Part shown: in pieces, positions 11,701 to 23,079 of the stretch
Layout of the letters: the number at the start of each line of letters is the position of its first letter
How positions within the stretch are numbered: position 1 is the stretch's first letter
Source: Acanthococcus lagerstroemiae
Lineage: Eukaryota; Arthropoda; Insecta; Hemiptera; Eriococcidae
DNA: 64,000 bases
Direction: 5' to 3'
Assembly (NCBI GenBank): GCA_031841125.1
Contig: CM063113.1
Coordinates: 59,079,211-59,143,210 of the forward strand
The notes under the pieces: model-generated
The model's database searches: none
What the model was told of the DNA's origin: nothing
Seen by the model: the letters and a program-made list of their open reading frames with translations, nothing else
Made by a program: the position numbers and the translations under genes

Positions 11701-12860
11701 CGATTACACGAGTCTCGCGATTTTTGCTCTACTGTATCGTCCGCGTATTAGCTATAGGTAAAATAAGACCGAAAACTGATTTTCATTTGGGTGTAAAATA
11801 CCTATATAATTTTGTTTTTAGTTGAGGTTTCTCTAGCCAAGGGAAACGAGTACGATGCAGCACAAATTTCAATAAATCATGTACTATTATGAAACACTTA
11901 CAAAAATTAAAGTACGAGTAGTGATTCCGCTGAATCGTAAACGAAATGTCCCAAAGCTAGGGCGAGACGAGTACGTCGACAAGATGTGTAGTGTGTACTG
12001 ATGTGCTAAAGTTACACGAATGCCTTGTACCAGTCTAAAACATCATTATCAAGATACAATCAAGACAGCACATGAAATACGAAAAATAATCGACGATTAT
12101 CAGTACGCTGACCAAAGCGACAGCTAATCTTTCGGTAATACCGAGAGGGATACTTTACCGGCTGAAACATGTCCGGTGTGTAGTCCAGAGATCAACGTAC
12201 AAGAATAGGGAAGGATATTGGTTTAATAAAATGCGTCGATCTCGAGTGACTGATTTTACAAATATAAGAAATGTTTTACTTAGAGCCAGTGCTGCCTTGT
12301 GAAGGTACTCCCTGTCATGAAATTGAAGGACGTAGTGAGTAAAATGCGACCATGATGTTTTCTTGGTACTTATTATGCAAATACCACACCGGTACGGTTA
12401 TTATTCAGTAAGTTTCCTCATTCCATCTGCTCTGCCTTAGAACTAGAATCAAAAATTCCAACTTTCATTCTTGAAATTTCTGCATAAAACCGTACACGAA
12501 CAGTTTTTCTGCGCATTGTAAAAAACTTGACACAAAACCACCTCCTTGCACCTCCACTCTTCTAAAAATCCTTCTTCCTCTGAAAATTAGGCTTTTCGTA
12601 TTATAAAGCATTGATCTCCGCGTTGAATTGCATACGAGGGGGGGGGGAAGGGTATTCCAAAAAGGAGATAATAAGGAAGAGTCGCTGATAAAAAAAGAAC
12701 AAGAAAAGACGTGACAGAAATGAAGGCGAAAATTGAGAAAATCCGCAAATCAAACGCTGACTTTGACCTGATAGAGCCATAAACAAGTTTGGAACAATTT
12801 TTTTAAAGAGTATTGAATAGCTTCAAAAAAATAGGGAGGAACAGAAAACTCTTCTCTCGA
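11700..12860. other. Intron stretch, nothing recognised
   Basis: Moderately AT-rich unique sequence; a short G run at 12640. No supportable gene or repeat. Confidence 0.35.
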
Positions 12861-12871
12861 GAAGTTGGCAC

Positions 12872-13693
12872 CAGTGGCGTGCATTCCAAGCAAGCAAGGT
12901 AAGCGCCACTTACCCTGAAAATTCCCCAAGAAAATACGTTTTTGTATTCAGTATCAACTGCAACTTGTAACAAATGAAAGAGAATGAAACATTGGGCAAA
13001 ACAGCGACTGTATTGATGCTTACAATCCTTATGTCTAAGTACATAATATAATATAATAAATTCGGCAATCCTCGTACATGTATATTGGTATAGGCCAGCG
13101 AGGTGTGCTGCAGACCTAATACTTCTTTTCCATACCGCACGTAATATTGGACGACTTACGCTCCACCCCCGTTTTAATTACCAACACAAAAACACACTAG
13201 CATGTTCAACATGACGAAACCTGTGCGTTTGGTTTCGTTCTGGAAGCGCCTTGAGTCGGGCTTGCCTCGGCATGTTTTTCCACTAGTCAACGCGTTATGT
13301 TTGAATGCTCCGTGTTCCCCCCCCCCCACAAAATCCTCTATGCTCAGGGATGTAGCCATGGGGGGAGGCAACCTACTCCCCTGAAGGAATTTAATTTTTC
13401 ACTCAGCAGTTGGGAATATTTACCATTTCAGTCCGGCGAAGTTGGAAAAATCCAACAAGTCAAAAGGTTTTTTATTTTGTTTTAATACTTGGAAATTGAG
13501 TTGAGAAGTTGGGAAAATCCAATAAGTCAGAAAAGTTTTTTTTTTTTTTGCTTTGATATTTGGGAATTTTGAGTTGAGTCAGTTGGGACTTTCACAGTTT
13601 TTGCCCTCCCCTCACCCAGGAAGAACTGATCGGTACGTCCCTGTCTATGGTTACCGCTTACCTCCTAATAGAAGAACTCCCCGCTCGCCACTG
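12872..13693. mobile_element. hAT-like element, family 3, hosting a nested element
   Basis: The left end is CAGTGGCGTGCATTCC and the right end is CCCCGCTCGCCACTG. The two are flanked by a perfect 8-bp target duplication, gttggcac (12864-12871 and 13694-13701). The subterminal word GGTAAGCG occurs inside the left end and inverted inside the right end. Removing the nested family 1 element (13345-13643 plus one duplication) leaves about 515 bp. No transposase was recognised. Confidence 0.85.
13345..13643. mobile_element. Non-autonomous hAT-like element, family 1 copy 2 (nested)
   Basis: A 299-bp close relative of the element at 1169-1458 in the same orientation. The left end is CAGGGATGTAGCCATG (more diverged) and the right end TCGGTACGTCCCTG. 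Flanked by tctatgct (13337-13344) and tctatggt (13644-13651), an 8-bp duplication with one mismatch. It sits inside the family 3 element, so it inserted later. Confidence 0.85.
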
Positions 13694-13799
13694 GTTGGCA
13701 CATCCCCGGGAAAGTTGTCATTTGGTGAGAGAATGGCAGTAGTTATAGAATTTTGTTGGTTTTGCTCAGTATTTATAGCTTGCTACAGGCGGTGGTGAA

Positions 13800-14700
13800 G
13801 ATTTTTTTTTTTTTTGGGGGGGGGGGGAGGGAATACAAAATTTGGAAATTTGACTACTAACAGATTTCCGGTTTATTAAACTGTGCAATGCCAAAATTCC
13901 GGTTTTGGTGGAAACCATTACTTTGCGACATATTTTCCAAGTTGATTCCGTTGTTCAATTTTCCCCTATCCTCAGTTTTTTCCGTAAAACGTCTCTAAAG
14001 TGGTTTTTAGTGCTTTCCGGGTCCATTTTTGACCTCCGTTAAAATTTTTCAGAGAAAATACGAGTTTTTTTGTGGATTTTGAATCTGATCTTTGAATTTG
14101 GATAACAGCTTCTTTCAGGGCAAAATGGCCTTTTTATTCCGAGATAAGTCCAATCTTATGTAATTGTTTTACATTCGATTTCTGTAAGGTCTGTATTTTG
14201 GCTTTTCAAGCTTCTTGAAGGTCATTTTGAGAACGAGAATAGACATGTATCGAAATTCTAAGGTTAAATTTAAAATTTTCGTAAAAAACTAGTCGAGAAA
14301 CAATGATTCAACGTTTGGTTTTGTATGGTCTAAATTTTGGCATTTTTGGTTAGAGACCGTTTTGCACGCCTTCTCCTCCCCCCCCCCCCTTTAAAAAAGG
14401 TTAGAAGTCACTTAAAGAATTAGTCTAAAAACAAATTTTTCCTCTTTTTTTTTCAAATAAAGGTTTGAATATCCCTAAAAATCCCCAAAAATAATATTTT
14501 CGAACATTTCAAAGGCCATTTGCTGCAAACCTGGAAATGTAGGGAATACTCGAATAATGGATTCGGAATAATCATAAAATACGAGTATGTCTAAAAAAGT
14601 TGTCTTCTAAATCAGTGGTACATTATGAGACCATAAATGAAATCCGTTGACCAGAATTGAGTAAAATTACATTTTTATTTGATAATAATAAATACTGACC
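13800..14700. other. AT-rich intron stretch with homopolymer runs
   Basis: Contains T and G runs at 13801-13828 and a C run at about 14380. Degenerate short repeats; no gene seen. Confidence 0.35.
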
Positions 14701-14789
14701 TAACTCAAAAGAATTTCAATACGTTGAGAGGGAGCCCCTCAACTATTCAAGAGGATTGTCTTTTCATTCTGTCCTACTAAACAAGTTCA

Positions 14790-15280
14790 AAAGACTTTTG
14801 AATAGTCTTCAACATCTCTAAATAGCCTTGGACGGTCTGATGCTCTATACTAAACTAAAATAAGTTTTAAAGAGTCCGAAAGAAACCTGAGAGTTTTAAA
14901 ATTCAACCAAGTCCAATTTTTTTTTTTTTTTTTACATTTGGAATCAGTCTGAAGCAGTCATAAAGAGTGTTAATGGACCTTGAAGAGGCCTAACGAGTCT
15001 TTAGCGTGTCTTAGTCTAAGTGAGTCAGTAGGGAGTCTTAGAGCCTGCGAGAGTCCTAAATTAGCTTGCTTTAGTCTTCTGGAGTCTATAATTATCAACA
15101 GGAGTTTGATTATGTAAACGTGGCTGAAGAAGCCTTCGTCAATCTTACACGAGTCTGGCAAGACAGAACTGGAAATGTCTTAAACGAGTATCGAATATTC
15201 TTAGTTTAGTTTGAAAAACGTCTAGACTTATCTTGAACAAATCTAAAAGAATCTTAAATAGGCTGAAACAAAACTGAAAT
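14790..15280 (+). repeat. Degenerate decamer array, tract 3
   Basis: A clear 10-11 base rhythm at 14945-15060: cagtctgaag, cagtcataaag, agtgttaatg, gaccttgaag, aggcctaacg and agtctttagcg follow one another. A 19-base T run lies at about 14918-14935. Confidence 0.65.
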
Positions 15281-15600
15281 AGTGTTAAATGGCTTACAAA
15301 TACTAGCTAGGTCCGAAGAAGAATCTCGAATGAGTTTATTTTTCAATTTTTTCTCTTGAACCACCTCAGGATTAAAATTATTTTTGTTTAATGCTGCATG
15401 ACTCTGGTAATGCAGTAGAATTAGATGCCTAAAAAGACGCAAGTGGACAAGTTCGTTGTAAAAGTTTTTTCACAAAATTGTTAGGAATAGGTTCCTTGAA
15501 TTCCTTTGATTGTGAGCAAATCATCATGAAAAAATAAGTTCAGTACTACCGAAACCTGTAAAACGATACTTACACACATACTTTGTTTATCAATACGTCA

Positions 15601-15805
15601 AGATGAGTCAATAAGGTGTCCCTTAGTGGCTCTGCAGGACAGCGTGAATCCGAATCAAGCAGAGGTGAAATGGGGGTCGGGTCAGCCTCAAAGCGACCCC
15701 TTTGGTCGCTGACGTGCTACTCGAAAGGGTAGTTTCCAGGGCCAGGAGTGTGGTGTCTGGGTGGGGAGCCTTTTCGGCATGTGTGTATCGCTATACACGT
15801 AAGCT
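15601..15805 (+). repeat. GC-rich dispersed repeat B, copy 1 (3' part)
   Basis: Aligns with the 3' parts of the copies at 36.4 and 58.0 kb through shared words: GGTGTCCC, CAGGACAGCG, GGGGTCGGGTCAGCCTCAAA, CTCGAAAGGGTAGTTTCC and ATCGCTATAC. The 5' half is missing. Confidence 0.7.
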
Positions 15806-16849
15806 ACACAAAGTGACCGTCAAGGTGAAGCTGCCCTCCTCTCTCATCGCCGAAATGCCGCAATTGACTATCAAAAATGAGTTTAACGACCATTGAAACC
15901 AGTAAAACGACTTTTATATTACATTCATTGGTACTCAAGTTGAAGCCCCGTCCTGTTCCCTCGCCAAAATGTGGCAAATTTCAAATTAGTGACAAATGTT
16001 TATCAGACATAAGCCTGTGAAATGACATCTATATTATTGTATTACTTAAAATTTGAAAGCCCACTCCCTCTCCGAGGATTAAATTTTTAATTTACTGGTA
16101 AATTATTATGAAAATCGAATTCTGTAACCTTGAAACCCTCACAGTCGGTATTTCGATTCGATGATTCGTGCTAATGAAATTTTTAAAAGTAAAAATCAGA
16201 GAAAAATACAAGTTTCATGTGATATTTGAAGGTAAGCGGAAGGGGAAACAAGAAACTGCCAAGGATGAGTCGATGATGATGTTGAGAAATGGGTCCCGGG
16301 ATGATTGGCATCCCTTCTGTTCACTCAAGTTAGTAAGATCTAAAAAATGTTATCACGTTTAACCCCGTAAGGCATGTGTTAATGCATCAAGAAATAAACT
16401 TTCAATTTCAATCCCCGTTTAGAGTATTTTAAGGACAGTTACGAAAAAATTATAAAAAACCTTTTCAGTGGGAAATCGAGTCAGAAACATTTTTTGTCGG
16501 AAATATTTTCCTATAAAATTAGCATTCATCGATTTATCGTCAAAAATTCATATTCTGGTGGCAGGGGAATAGGGGTTCACTCTCTCGTAGGCGAAGTTCT
16601 TACACACTTTTCTGTATGTTGTTACGGGAACTAGTCCCAACAATATTTTCTGAAAGAAGGTTCACGAACGAAATTGTTTATTACATGTCCTAATTCTACT
16701 GTACTAAGGGGGAGGGGCAAGACTGGCCTGCTCATTTCAAGCTTATTCCTTAGGCGAGTGAGAATAGCTTGCAACGAGGGGTTGATTATTGCACAGATTT
16801 AGATTACCCGTGCCCCCGAACACAATAAGCTAAACTTCCAGTCGATGGA
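15806..16849. other. Intron stretch, nothing recognised
   Basis: AT-rich unique sequence with no coding signal or repeat identified. Confidence 0.35.
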
Positions 16850-17412
16850 ATCGTATTCTCATGAATCATTTATACGGCGTCGTATTTAGCTTTATGTTGC
16901 ACGTATTCGCGACCACTCGCCCAGAACGAAACGTTTTTGTGTTTTATGACGATTCGCTTCAAGTTGAAAAAGTTAATGCGGGTTTTTCAATGCGACCGCG
17001 GTTCCTGGTGGCTTAGCACGCAACAAATTTTTCACCCTCCCTCTCCATCTGCAGCTGCCGAACAATATCATTACGACGTTTGGCGAGTGTTTAAACGTGG
17101 AAAATGATTTTTTTATTTACAATTTCCATCGTCACGCTTCAAAGGGTAGCGATAATGAATCCGCGATCAGCTCGAGTTTTTCAAACGGCAAATGGATTAT
17201 CTTCTCGTTGATTTAGTTTTCCATCAGTTTGCGCTTCAGCTCGGCCTTTTTCGTTTCGCGAGGCTGCCACATTAACACTTTTTCCCTGTTTTGGCGAACG
17301 CCTTTACGCGGCAGCCGAGACGGAATATCGGACTCACTTGTCGAATAATATGCTGTATCAGTTTTCCGAAAATAAACGTCGAATTTAACTAGATCGTAAT
17401 GACGTGTTTCAG
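16850..17412. other. CpG-rich unique sequence upstream of exon B
   Basis: A balanced-composition block without recognised repeats, continuous with exon B. It could hold splicing or intronic regulatory elements, but none can be named from sequence alone. Confidence 0.3.
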
Positions 17413-17715
17413 ACGCCCCGTTTTGCCAAAAGGGCTTCGAAAAGCAGTCGATCATGGCGACGATGCACGAGACTGAGATATTGCGATGCGAAGTCGAAAC
17501 TGGTTCCACGAGTCCCATGGTGCAGTTCTTCTGGACTCTCAATGATACGACGCGTATCGAAAGCGTAGCCAATGATCAGATTCAGTCCGCTGGCAAAGTC
17601 AGCATTCTCAAGTACACGCCCGAGACGGAAGAGGACTTCGGCGTGATCGCGTGCTGGGCGCAGAACGACATCGGGGTGCAGAAGATCCCCTGTTTCTTCT
17701 ACTTAACACCAGCGT
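17413..17715 (+). CDS. Sidestep-like Ig receptor, exon B (complete Ig domain)
   Basis: A whole Ig domain on one phase 1-1 exon of 303 bases, flanked by an acceptor ending GTTTCAG and a donor GTAAGC. Landmarks in order: linker Cys in HAPFC, B-strand Cys in EILRCEVE, core Trp in FFWTLND, F-strand Cys in DFGVIACWAQNDIG, and a second linker Cys in QKIPCFF. The extra pair of linker cysteines outside the normal Ig disulfide and the CWAxNxIG signature are what I recall as typical of the Sidestep family. LNDT is a possible N-glycosylation site. An ATG lies within the exon, but translation should enter from exon A, because the frame is open upstream to the acceptor and the domain begins there. The exon is GC- and CpG-richer than the surrounding intron. 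It is expected to be extracellular. Confidence 0.92.
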
Positions 17716-18474
17716 GTAAGCAAATTACATTAATTGAACTATTACAAAACGTTTCGAAATGGAATTCACGGTAAGACTTGTACAAAATTCGACGGATTTT
17801 GAACTAGAAAATTGAACGAAAAACCGTTTTGTCTTTTCCACGGCGATTTCAGGATTATTCAGAATCCGTTCGTGAATTTTTGGGTGTAATTTACGTGCCC
17901 GTAATTTCTAAGAAAAATTCACGCTGAACCTTCGTTGTAGGAAATCTGATCTTTAATTTTGTATCCGGAATTCTTCTCTGTGGACTTGCAAAGAGGGAGA
18001 GATGTTGAATCAAAAACTGAAGTTGGCTAAGATTATTTGTATGCTTTGTTTTTCAACTTACATTGGTTCACGATGATTACGAGTATGACAAATATCTTCA
18101 TTTTATAAATCTTAAGAGAAGAGTCCCGTATGTGAAATTAAAAGAAAATTAAATTTTACACAAAACTGCGGAGTGCAATCTTTCCATATAGGATCAGTGC
18201 CGAAGTTACAGAAGATATGCCACGCACACTTAAAAAATTGATTCAGAGGAAAACTGGGTGTTAAAGTCGACTTTCTCTATCCTGCTTTCTTGTCCTCGGG
18301 TTGTCTTCTTTCCGCTTCCTTCTTCTTTCTTTTCTTTACCTTATTCTTTGGGCGCCTCCTTCCAACCAGGTATCCAAAACCAGTGCTTTTCGTAGTTCCT
18401 TGTAAAAATTCTTCCTTGCACCGAACTAGCAATTTTCTCTTTCAGTTGATACCGTCGTTTCTTGACCCCACATT

Positions 18475-18580
18475 GTGAAAGGTAGAATTTATCAAGGGAA
18501 AGAGTTTATCTTGAAAACCTGTTTTGGCACAAGAGGCACATTTCATGATTCCAGGTCATATATAGTGTTTCCTGACTTAG
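18475..18580 (+). repeat. Short dispersed segment shared with 56.5 kb
   Basis: A segment of about 60-75 bp (core ACCTGTTTTGGCACAAGAGG, then TTTCATGATTCCAGGTCA) recurs in the same orientation at 56470-56550 with few differences. The rest of the family is unknown. Confidence 0.65.
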
Positions 18581-20499
18581 TTTGTGGGCTGGATCCAAAT
18601 CTGACCTTCAAATTTTTATCGAAAATATTTTTTGATCCACTAAAAGCCAGAAATGCAAAAATTCAAATTTTGCGTACGGAATGAAGACAATAGCGTTTCG
18701 GAATCTGGAATCATATTTTCACGCTAATTCCGAAAATCTGATACTCGCATTTCAACAAACATTTCTTTGACTTTAAAAATTGGTTTTCAATGGCAAATGT
18801 GTTAAATTTCAGATGAGAAAACTGTTTGTCAAAATTTCAAAATCAAATCGGAAATCAGCGTAAAAATTTGATGCTGAAACAGTTTTCTCTCCTGCGTATT
18901 TGGTTTAAATGTTGGCATTTTGTCTTTTTATTTGATTCTTAAAATGGGGGGGGGGGAGGAGTTAAGTCGAATTTTCAGGATTAGTTTCAGATTCAGTCGG
19001 GAGAAAAATCTACAAGCACTGTTTTTCTTTCGCCAGTTTAAAGATTATTTGCGGAAGAGCTGAAAAACTAGGTTCAGAAAAGTTGGATCTCTTTCTGGGG
19101 AATCAAAAACGTCAAAATTTGTTGCGCAGTACAAATGTGTAATTTTGATTCCCCCCCCCCTATTTTTAATCGAATTTTGCTAACACGGGACCAAGTTGCG
19201 ATATGGCGGATTTAACGGTACAGTGGGCAGACATCTACTCACTGTCTCTCACCAAAAAGGTTCTTGTAGGCCTTCGACCCTCTGGAAACCAAGAAAATGA
19301 CTTAAATCCGTAGGGCTGGATTAACACCATCTGATCTTTCTCTTGGGAGGTCCCTGCTGAAAATTAAGATCTTCTTGTACACAAGAGGTCCCGGGGAAAT
19401 CGTCTGATCTCTTTTTTTGAATCGTCTGATCTTTTTTAAGAGGCTCGTACAAAATCATGGATCTATTTTATGCACCCGGAAAAATTATCTGACATAATTG
19501 CCTTTCTTTTATAGGCCCCCACCAGGATCAGGTTGTCATTCATTAATTTTATTTATTTTTGCATACAAAGAGCCCAAAAAAGAAGATTTATTTTTAGATC
19601 ATCTTATCGTTCTTAGTGGTCTCCGCTAAAATATTTCTATTTCCGTTTACACACAAGAGGTTCTCAATGAAATGATCTAATCCTTTTACGGACTGTCCAA
19701 CCTCTTTTTTACGGGTTCTTAAATCGTACGATTCCTTTTACTCGTATGGGGCGCCAGTAAAATTGGATTTTTTTGGGAAGATAGGGGACGACCTTTTTAA
19801 TTCTGAGGACGGGCATTTTTTTCCTAAATTCGCAGCTGACGAGACCTGCCAGACAGATACTATTAAAATAGCTTCTCTACCACAGTTTTTTCCATGTCTG
19901 GAAAAGATTTTCCCCTCCCCCCTGGCTCCATCTCTCCAGAACCAAACATCTAATATGGTACTTTTCAGGCAGTAAATGGGTTTTCTAAGGGCTTCAATGC
20001 TGATGTTGTTCGAGTTCTGATTAATAAGTAAACTCGATGCTTTCTACATTGCTGAATATGTTGATACAGCCATGTTTGGGTTGTGATAATTTCTTGGGAG
20101 CGAGGTGTAAGAATCCAATGTCTCTTGAATTACAATCAGGAATATTATTCATTATTTATTTTTACGATCGATAAATTAATTTTTGATATTATTTTAACCT
20201 AAATTCGAGAACTATGGCATCCGTGGTCGAGAAAGAAGGGCAATTACATTATTTTTGAGCTTTTGAAGGTTTTTGAAATACGTAATTTCTTGTATCAGTC
20301 TAATCCTGCGTTTAACCCGGAGGAGAGGGGGTAACTGCTAAATGGTAGAGTTAGGAACAGATGTTAAAAATGAATTTAGTGACCTGTAAAACCCTGAAGA
20401 AAAATTTTTTCCCTCTATGGATTCAAATCTGAATGAGATGTAGTCTTCGGTCGTCCGCACCATTTTCTCCTTTGAAGAGGTGACGCGAACTTCGTAATT

Positions 20500-21500
20500 A
20501 GGTGACCTATTTCGGATTGATTGTGATGAGCTGCGAAATTCCATGCATACCGATTTCACCTTATTCTCCGTTGCTGCCAGTTCATTTTATTCATCCGTCA
20601 GCTGAATTCCAACATAATAGGGTTTCCAAAACATTTTTAATGCAATCGGTAGCCGAGCGAGTTCCCGTCACCGAGCCTGAATCTTGTTTACTTTCGAAAT
20701 ACGAGTCGAAGGGTCACAAATGAACTCGTAAAACGTCTGCAGCGACGAACGACGGATTTTCTTCTCTCCTAGGAATAGCCGAGCACGACCACTCAGCCCT
20801 ATAACTCGAGTGTAATTTCGTTAACCAGCCCAGATTAAGAGACTCCTTTCCTCGCGACCAGCCGCAGCGCTGGGAGTTGGACGTGCAAACATCCTCCCCG
20901 AACACCCAAACCCAGCCTCGACTAAATCCGCGTCCAAGCTCTGCCAATTGTATTCTTTGTTATCAACTTACACGTACCCTTGGCCGCAAAGGTCTGACCC
21001 GGCACTGTCATATGCAACCAACTCGCAACCGCATCCCGGCACCTATTCGCCGTTTCATTTTATCCCGCATCGTCGTTGCCGCCTTTTGCACCGCACGAAG
21101 GAAGCGTGTTTCTGGCGCGCACGCTTTCGCGATTACGGCGACTTGCGTCGGCGATGAAAATGGTTGCACATTGGCGCACAGCGGAGACGGTATACACTTT
21201 TATAAATCAAGCGTTAACTGTCCCCGAAGGGACTACCATTCAGCGCCGCCACTAGATTAACACTTTATTTACGACCTTAAACCGATTATTTTTACCCGCA
21301 CCTCGCATACGTGTAATATACGAGCCGAGCACGCTGCGCTTACACCCCGTAAAGCCGAGCCCAAGTCGGCGCGAATTTAACGCGACAATCGGCCGATTTC
21401 GCTGTAGCGCGCCCCTGAAAGGCTCTCATTTCATAAGAGTCACTTTTTCTACGTATCTTCTCATATTTACTGTGCACTAATGGCTGATCGTTACTTTCAG
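20500..21500. other. CpG-rich unique sequence upstream of exon C
   Basis: Markedly richer in CG dinucleotides than neighbouring repeat-rich DNA. The longest open frame on the + strand (20877-21260) has no recognisable domain and no suitable splice context, so I do not call it a gene. Confidence 0.35.
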
Positions 21501-21872
21501 ACAAACCGAGCCGACCTAGGAATTGCGTGACGAACAGTACCAACGAGTCGCTAACCATCACTTGCGAGCCCGGCTTCGACGGCGGTCTGAAGCAGTACTT
21601 CGTGCTGGAGATACGGCCGGCAAACGCGAGCAGAGACGACGGAACGAACGAGATCAGTGACCAGCTGAATGACCAAGCTAGCGATTCGCTGAGCAGACAG
21701 ATGAGTAAGCCGCTGTACATGCTGCAGAAGGAGAACCCTATCTTCGACTTCACTTTGGAAGTCGGCGTGCCGTACGTGCTCATGCTGTACGCGGTCAATT
21801 TCAAGGGCAAAAGCGAACCAGTTATACTGACTCGGGAGATGAAGTCGACGGCCAAGAAAATCGTATCCTCGG
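21501..21872 (+). CDS. Sidestep-like receptor, exon C (fibronectin-III-like domain)
   Basis: A phase 1-1 exon of 372 bases with acceptor TACTTTCAG and donor GTGAGT. It starts KPSRPRNCVTNSTNESL and continues to TCEPGFDGGLKQYFVLE. The run NC...N.T..SL...C..GFDGGL.Q.F.LE is the membrane-proximal module I associate with the Sidestep family. Next comes an acidic, Asn/Ser-rich insert (around DDGTNEISDQLNDQ), then FDFTLEVGVPYVLMLYAVNFKGKSEP, which is the F-G region of a fibronectin-III fold. Possible N-glycosylation sites are NST, NES and NAS. It lies just before the membrane-spanning exon, so it is the last extracellular domain. A 171-residue open frame on the opposite strand of this exon is a shadow. 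The family assignment rests on motif memory; which paralogue this is cannot be decided. Confidence 0.93.
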
Positions 21873-21929
21873 GTGAGTTGTTTCATTTTTTTTTAGTGTA
21901 TGTAACCCAATATTGAGGTTGGAAGAATT

Positions 21930-22140
21930 GACGACATAAGCGGAAAACCCTGATGAAATCAACTTGGTTTCGGTATCCCTCTTCAGGTGATCGGTACGTG
22001 TAAAGTTTCCTCGGGTGATGCAAGAACTTGGCATTGGTCACGAATAGCCTTTTCTTCGTGCAGAAGTCGATGAGTTTCTCGCCCCTTTCGTTCCTCTCGC
22101 CTAGGCCCCCTTTACCGATTACGTGTGTCAGCTCTACGTA
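21930..22140 (-). pseudogene. RTE-like LINE endonuclease fragment (minus strand)
   Basis: On the minus strand the frame reads HVIGKGGLGERNERGEKLID, then FCTKKRLFVTNAKF, then HHPRKLYTYRSPEEGYRNQV and DFI. This corresponds to the C-terminal part of the apurinic-type endonuclease of RTE-clade LINEs (blocks GERNERGxRLIxF, NTxFxHHxxRxYTWxSPDGxxRNQIDFI). Such copies are often mislabelled craniofacial development protein 2. In this copy W of TW is Y and the PDG block is PEE. Homology stops at about 21930, just before the SDH catalytic motif would be reached, so it is truncated. It lies within intron 3, antisense to the host gene. Confidence 0.85.
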
Positions 22141-22204
22141 ACTCCTTCTAAGATCGAAAAAGTCCATGAGATCGTCGAAAAAACAAACAAACAAAAAAAA
22201 AAAA

Positions 22205-22980
22205 AAAAGACAAAGTTGAGTAATAACAAAGCTAAAGTGAACCGAACCCGAATTGAGATAAGAAAATATAATTTAAGAATCAAAGGGGTACAAACTGAAC
22301 TGGGAACCCTTAAAAGTGGGTTGGAGAATCCCAAACTGAAGTGGGAAAATTTCAATTTAAGTACGAAAAAATCCAAGTTGAGGGACAAATTGAAGTTGGG
22401 AATGGTAAAATTTTATCTGAGATGGAAAACCCTATGTTGAGGTAATAGTAAGCTCCAACTTGAGATTGCATACCACCAAGTTGAAGTGGGAGGATCCCGC
22501 ATTGAGGTTGGATGAACTCAATGAGTAAAAGGCAACCTATGTTGAGATAGGAAAAAAAAAAAAAGTCAAGGTAAACACTAGTTGAAATGGAAAAAACACA
22601 GGTGTATGCTGGAAATCCCAACAAGATTATGACGATATTCATAACTTATTCTGAGGTCAGAAATATGCAACAAATTGAGATGAGAAAATCGGTCTAAAAA
22701 GAGCTGGAAAGCTGGAAACCCTTCAAGTGGAGTTTTAATAGGAAACTCCCAATTTGAAGTGGGGAAATCCCAGTTGATGTGAAAGAAACCTCAATTTGAG
22801 ATCAAAATACTCCCAGTCTGAGGTGAAAAACCTCAAGTTGAGATTTGAAAAATCCTATATGAGGCGAACACCACCAAGTTAAAGTGGTAAACACCGACTG
22901 AAGTCAGATAAATCCCCAAAATAGAGGTGGGAAAACCCCAAGTTGAGATGGAAAGAACCCGATTTGTAGGAGGCAACAGT
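22205..22980 (+). repeat. Degenerate 21-bp tandem array
   Basis: Successive units near ttgaGgtGGGAAAAcCCCAAg (about 20-21 bases), for example two adjacent units at about 22925-22968. Units vary by substitution and small indels. The array follows a poly-A/AAAC stretch at 22180-22208. The same words (gttgggaaaat, caacaagtt, gagttgag) occur inside the hAT-like family 1 elements. Confidence 0.7.
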
Positions 22981-23079
22981 GGCCTAGACAAGAAGGGAAT
23001 TGTGGAGGGGGCTAGACCCCAGTTGCGACATGTAAAATAGTAGCTTCTCTAAATTAAGTACTCCCTCCAACATCCCCGT

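Larger units (their letters stand above)
2836..17412 (+). other. Intron between exons A and B (14.6 kb)
   Basis: GTGAGT donor and TTTCAG acceptor, phase 1. It holds a decamer array with a SINE, a nested palindrome, two LINE fragments, a nested pair of hAT-like elements, a second decamer array and a GC-rich dispersed repeat, listed separately. The parts at 4740-7640, 8346-9785, 11700-12860 and 15806-16840 show only AT-rich sequence and old degenerate repeats. Confidence 0.85.
17716..21500 (+). other. Intron between exons B and C (3.8 kb)
   Basis: GTAAGC donor and TTTCAG acceptor, phase 1. It contains a short segment shared with 56.5 kb, degenerate AT-rich sequence with C and G homopolymer runs (18945-19165), and from about 20500 a unique CpG-rich block leading into exon C. 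No coding exon was seen. Confidence 0.85.

Noticed and set aside
20877..21260. 127-codon + frame upstream of exon C as a possible gene or exon
   Set aside because: No recognisable domain, and its end is not followed by a suitable donor. It lies in a CpG-rich block where stops are rare.
21340..21855. 171-codon open frame on the minus strand
   Set aside because: It is the antisense shadow of exon C, whose + strand frame has clear family motifs and splice sites.
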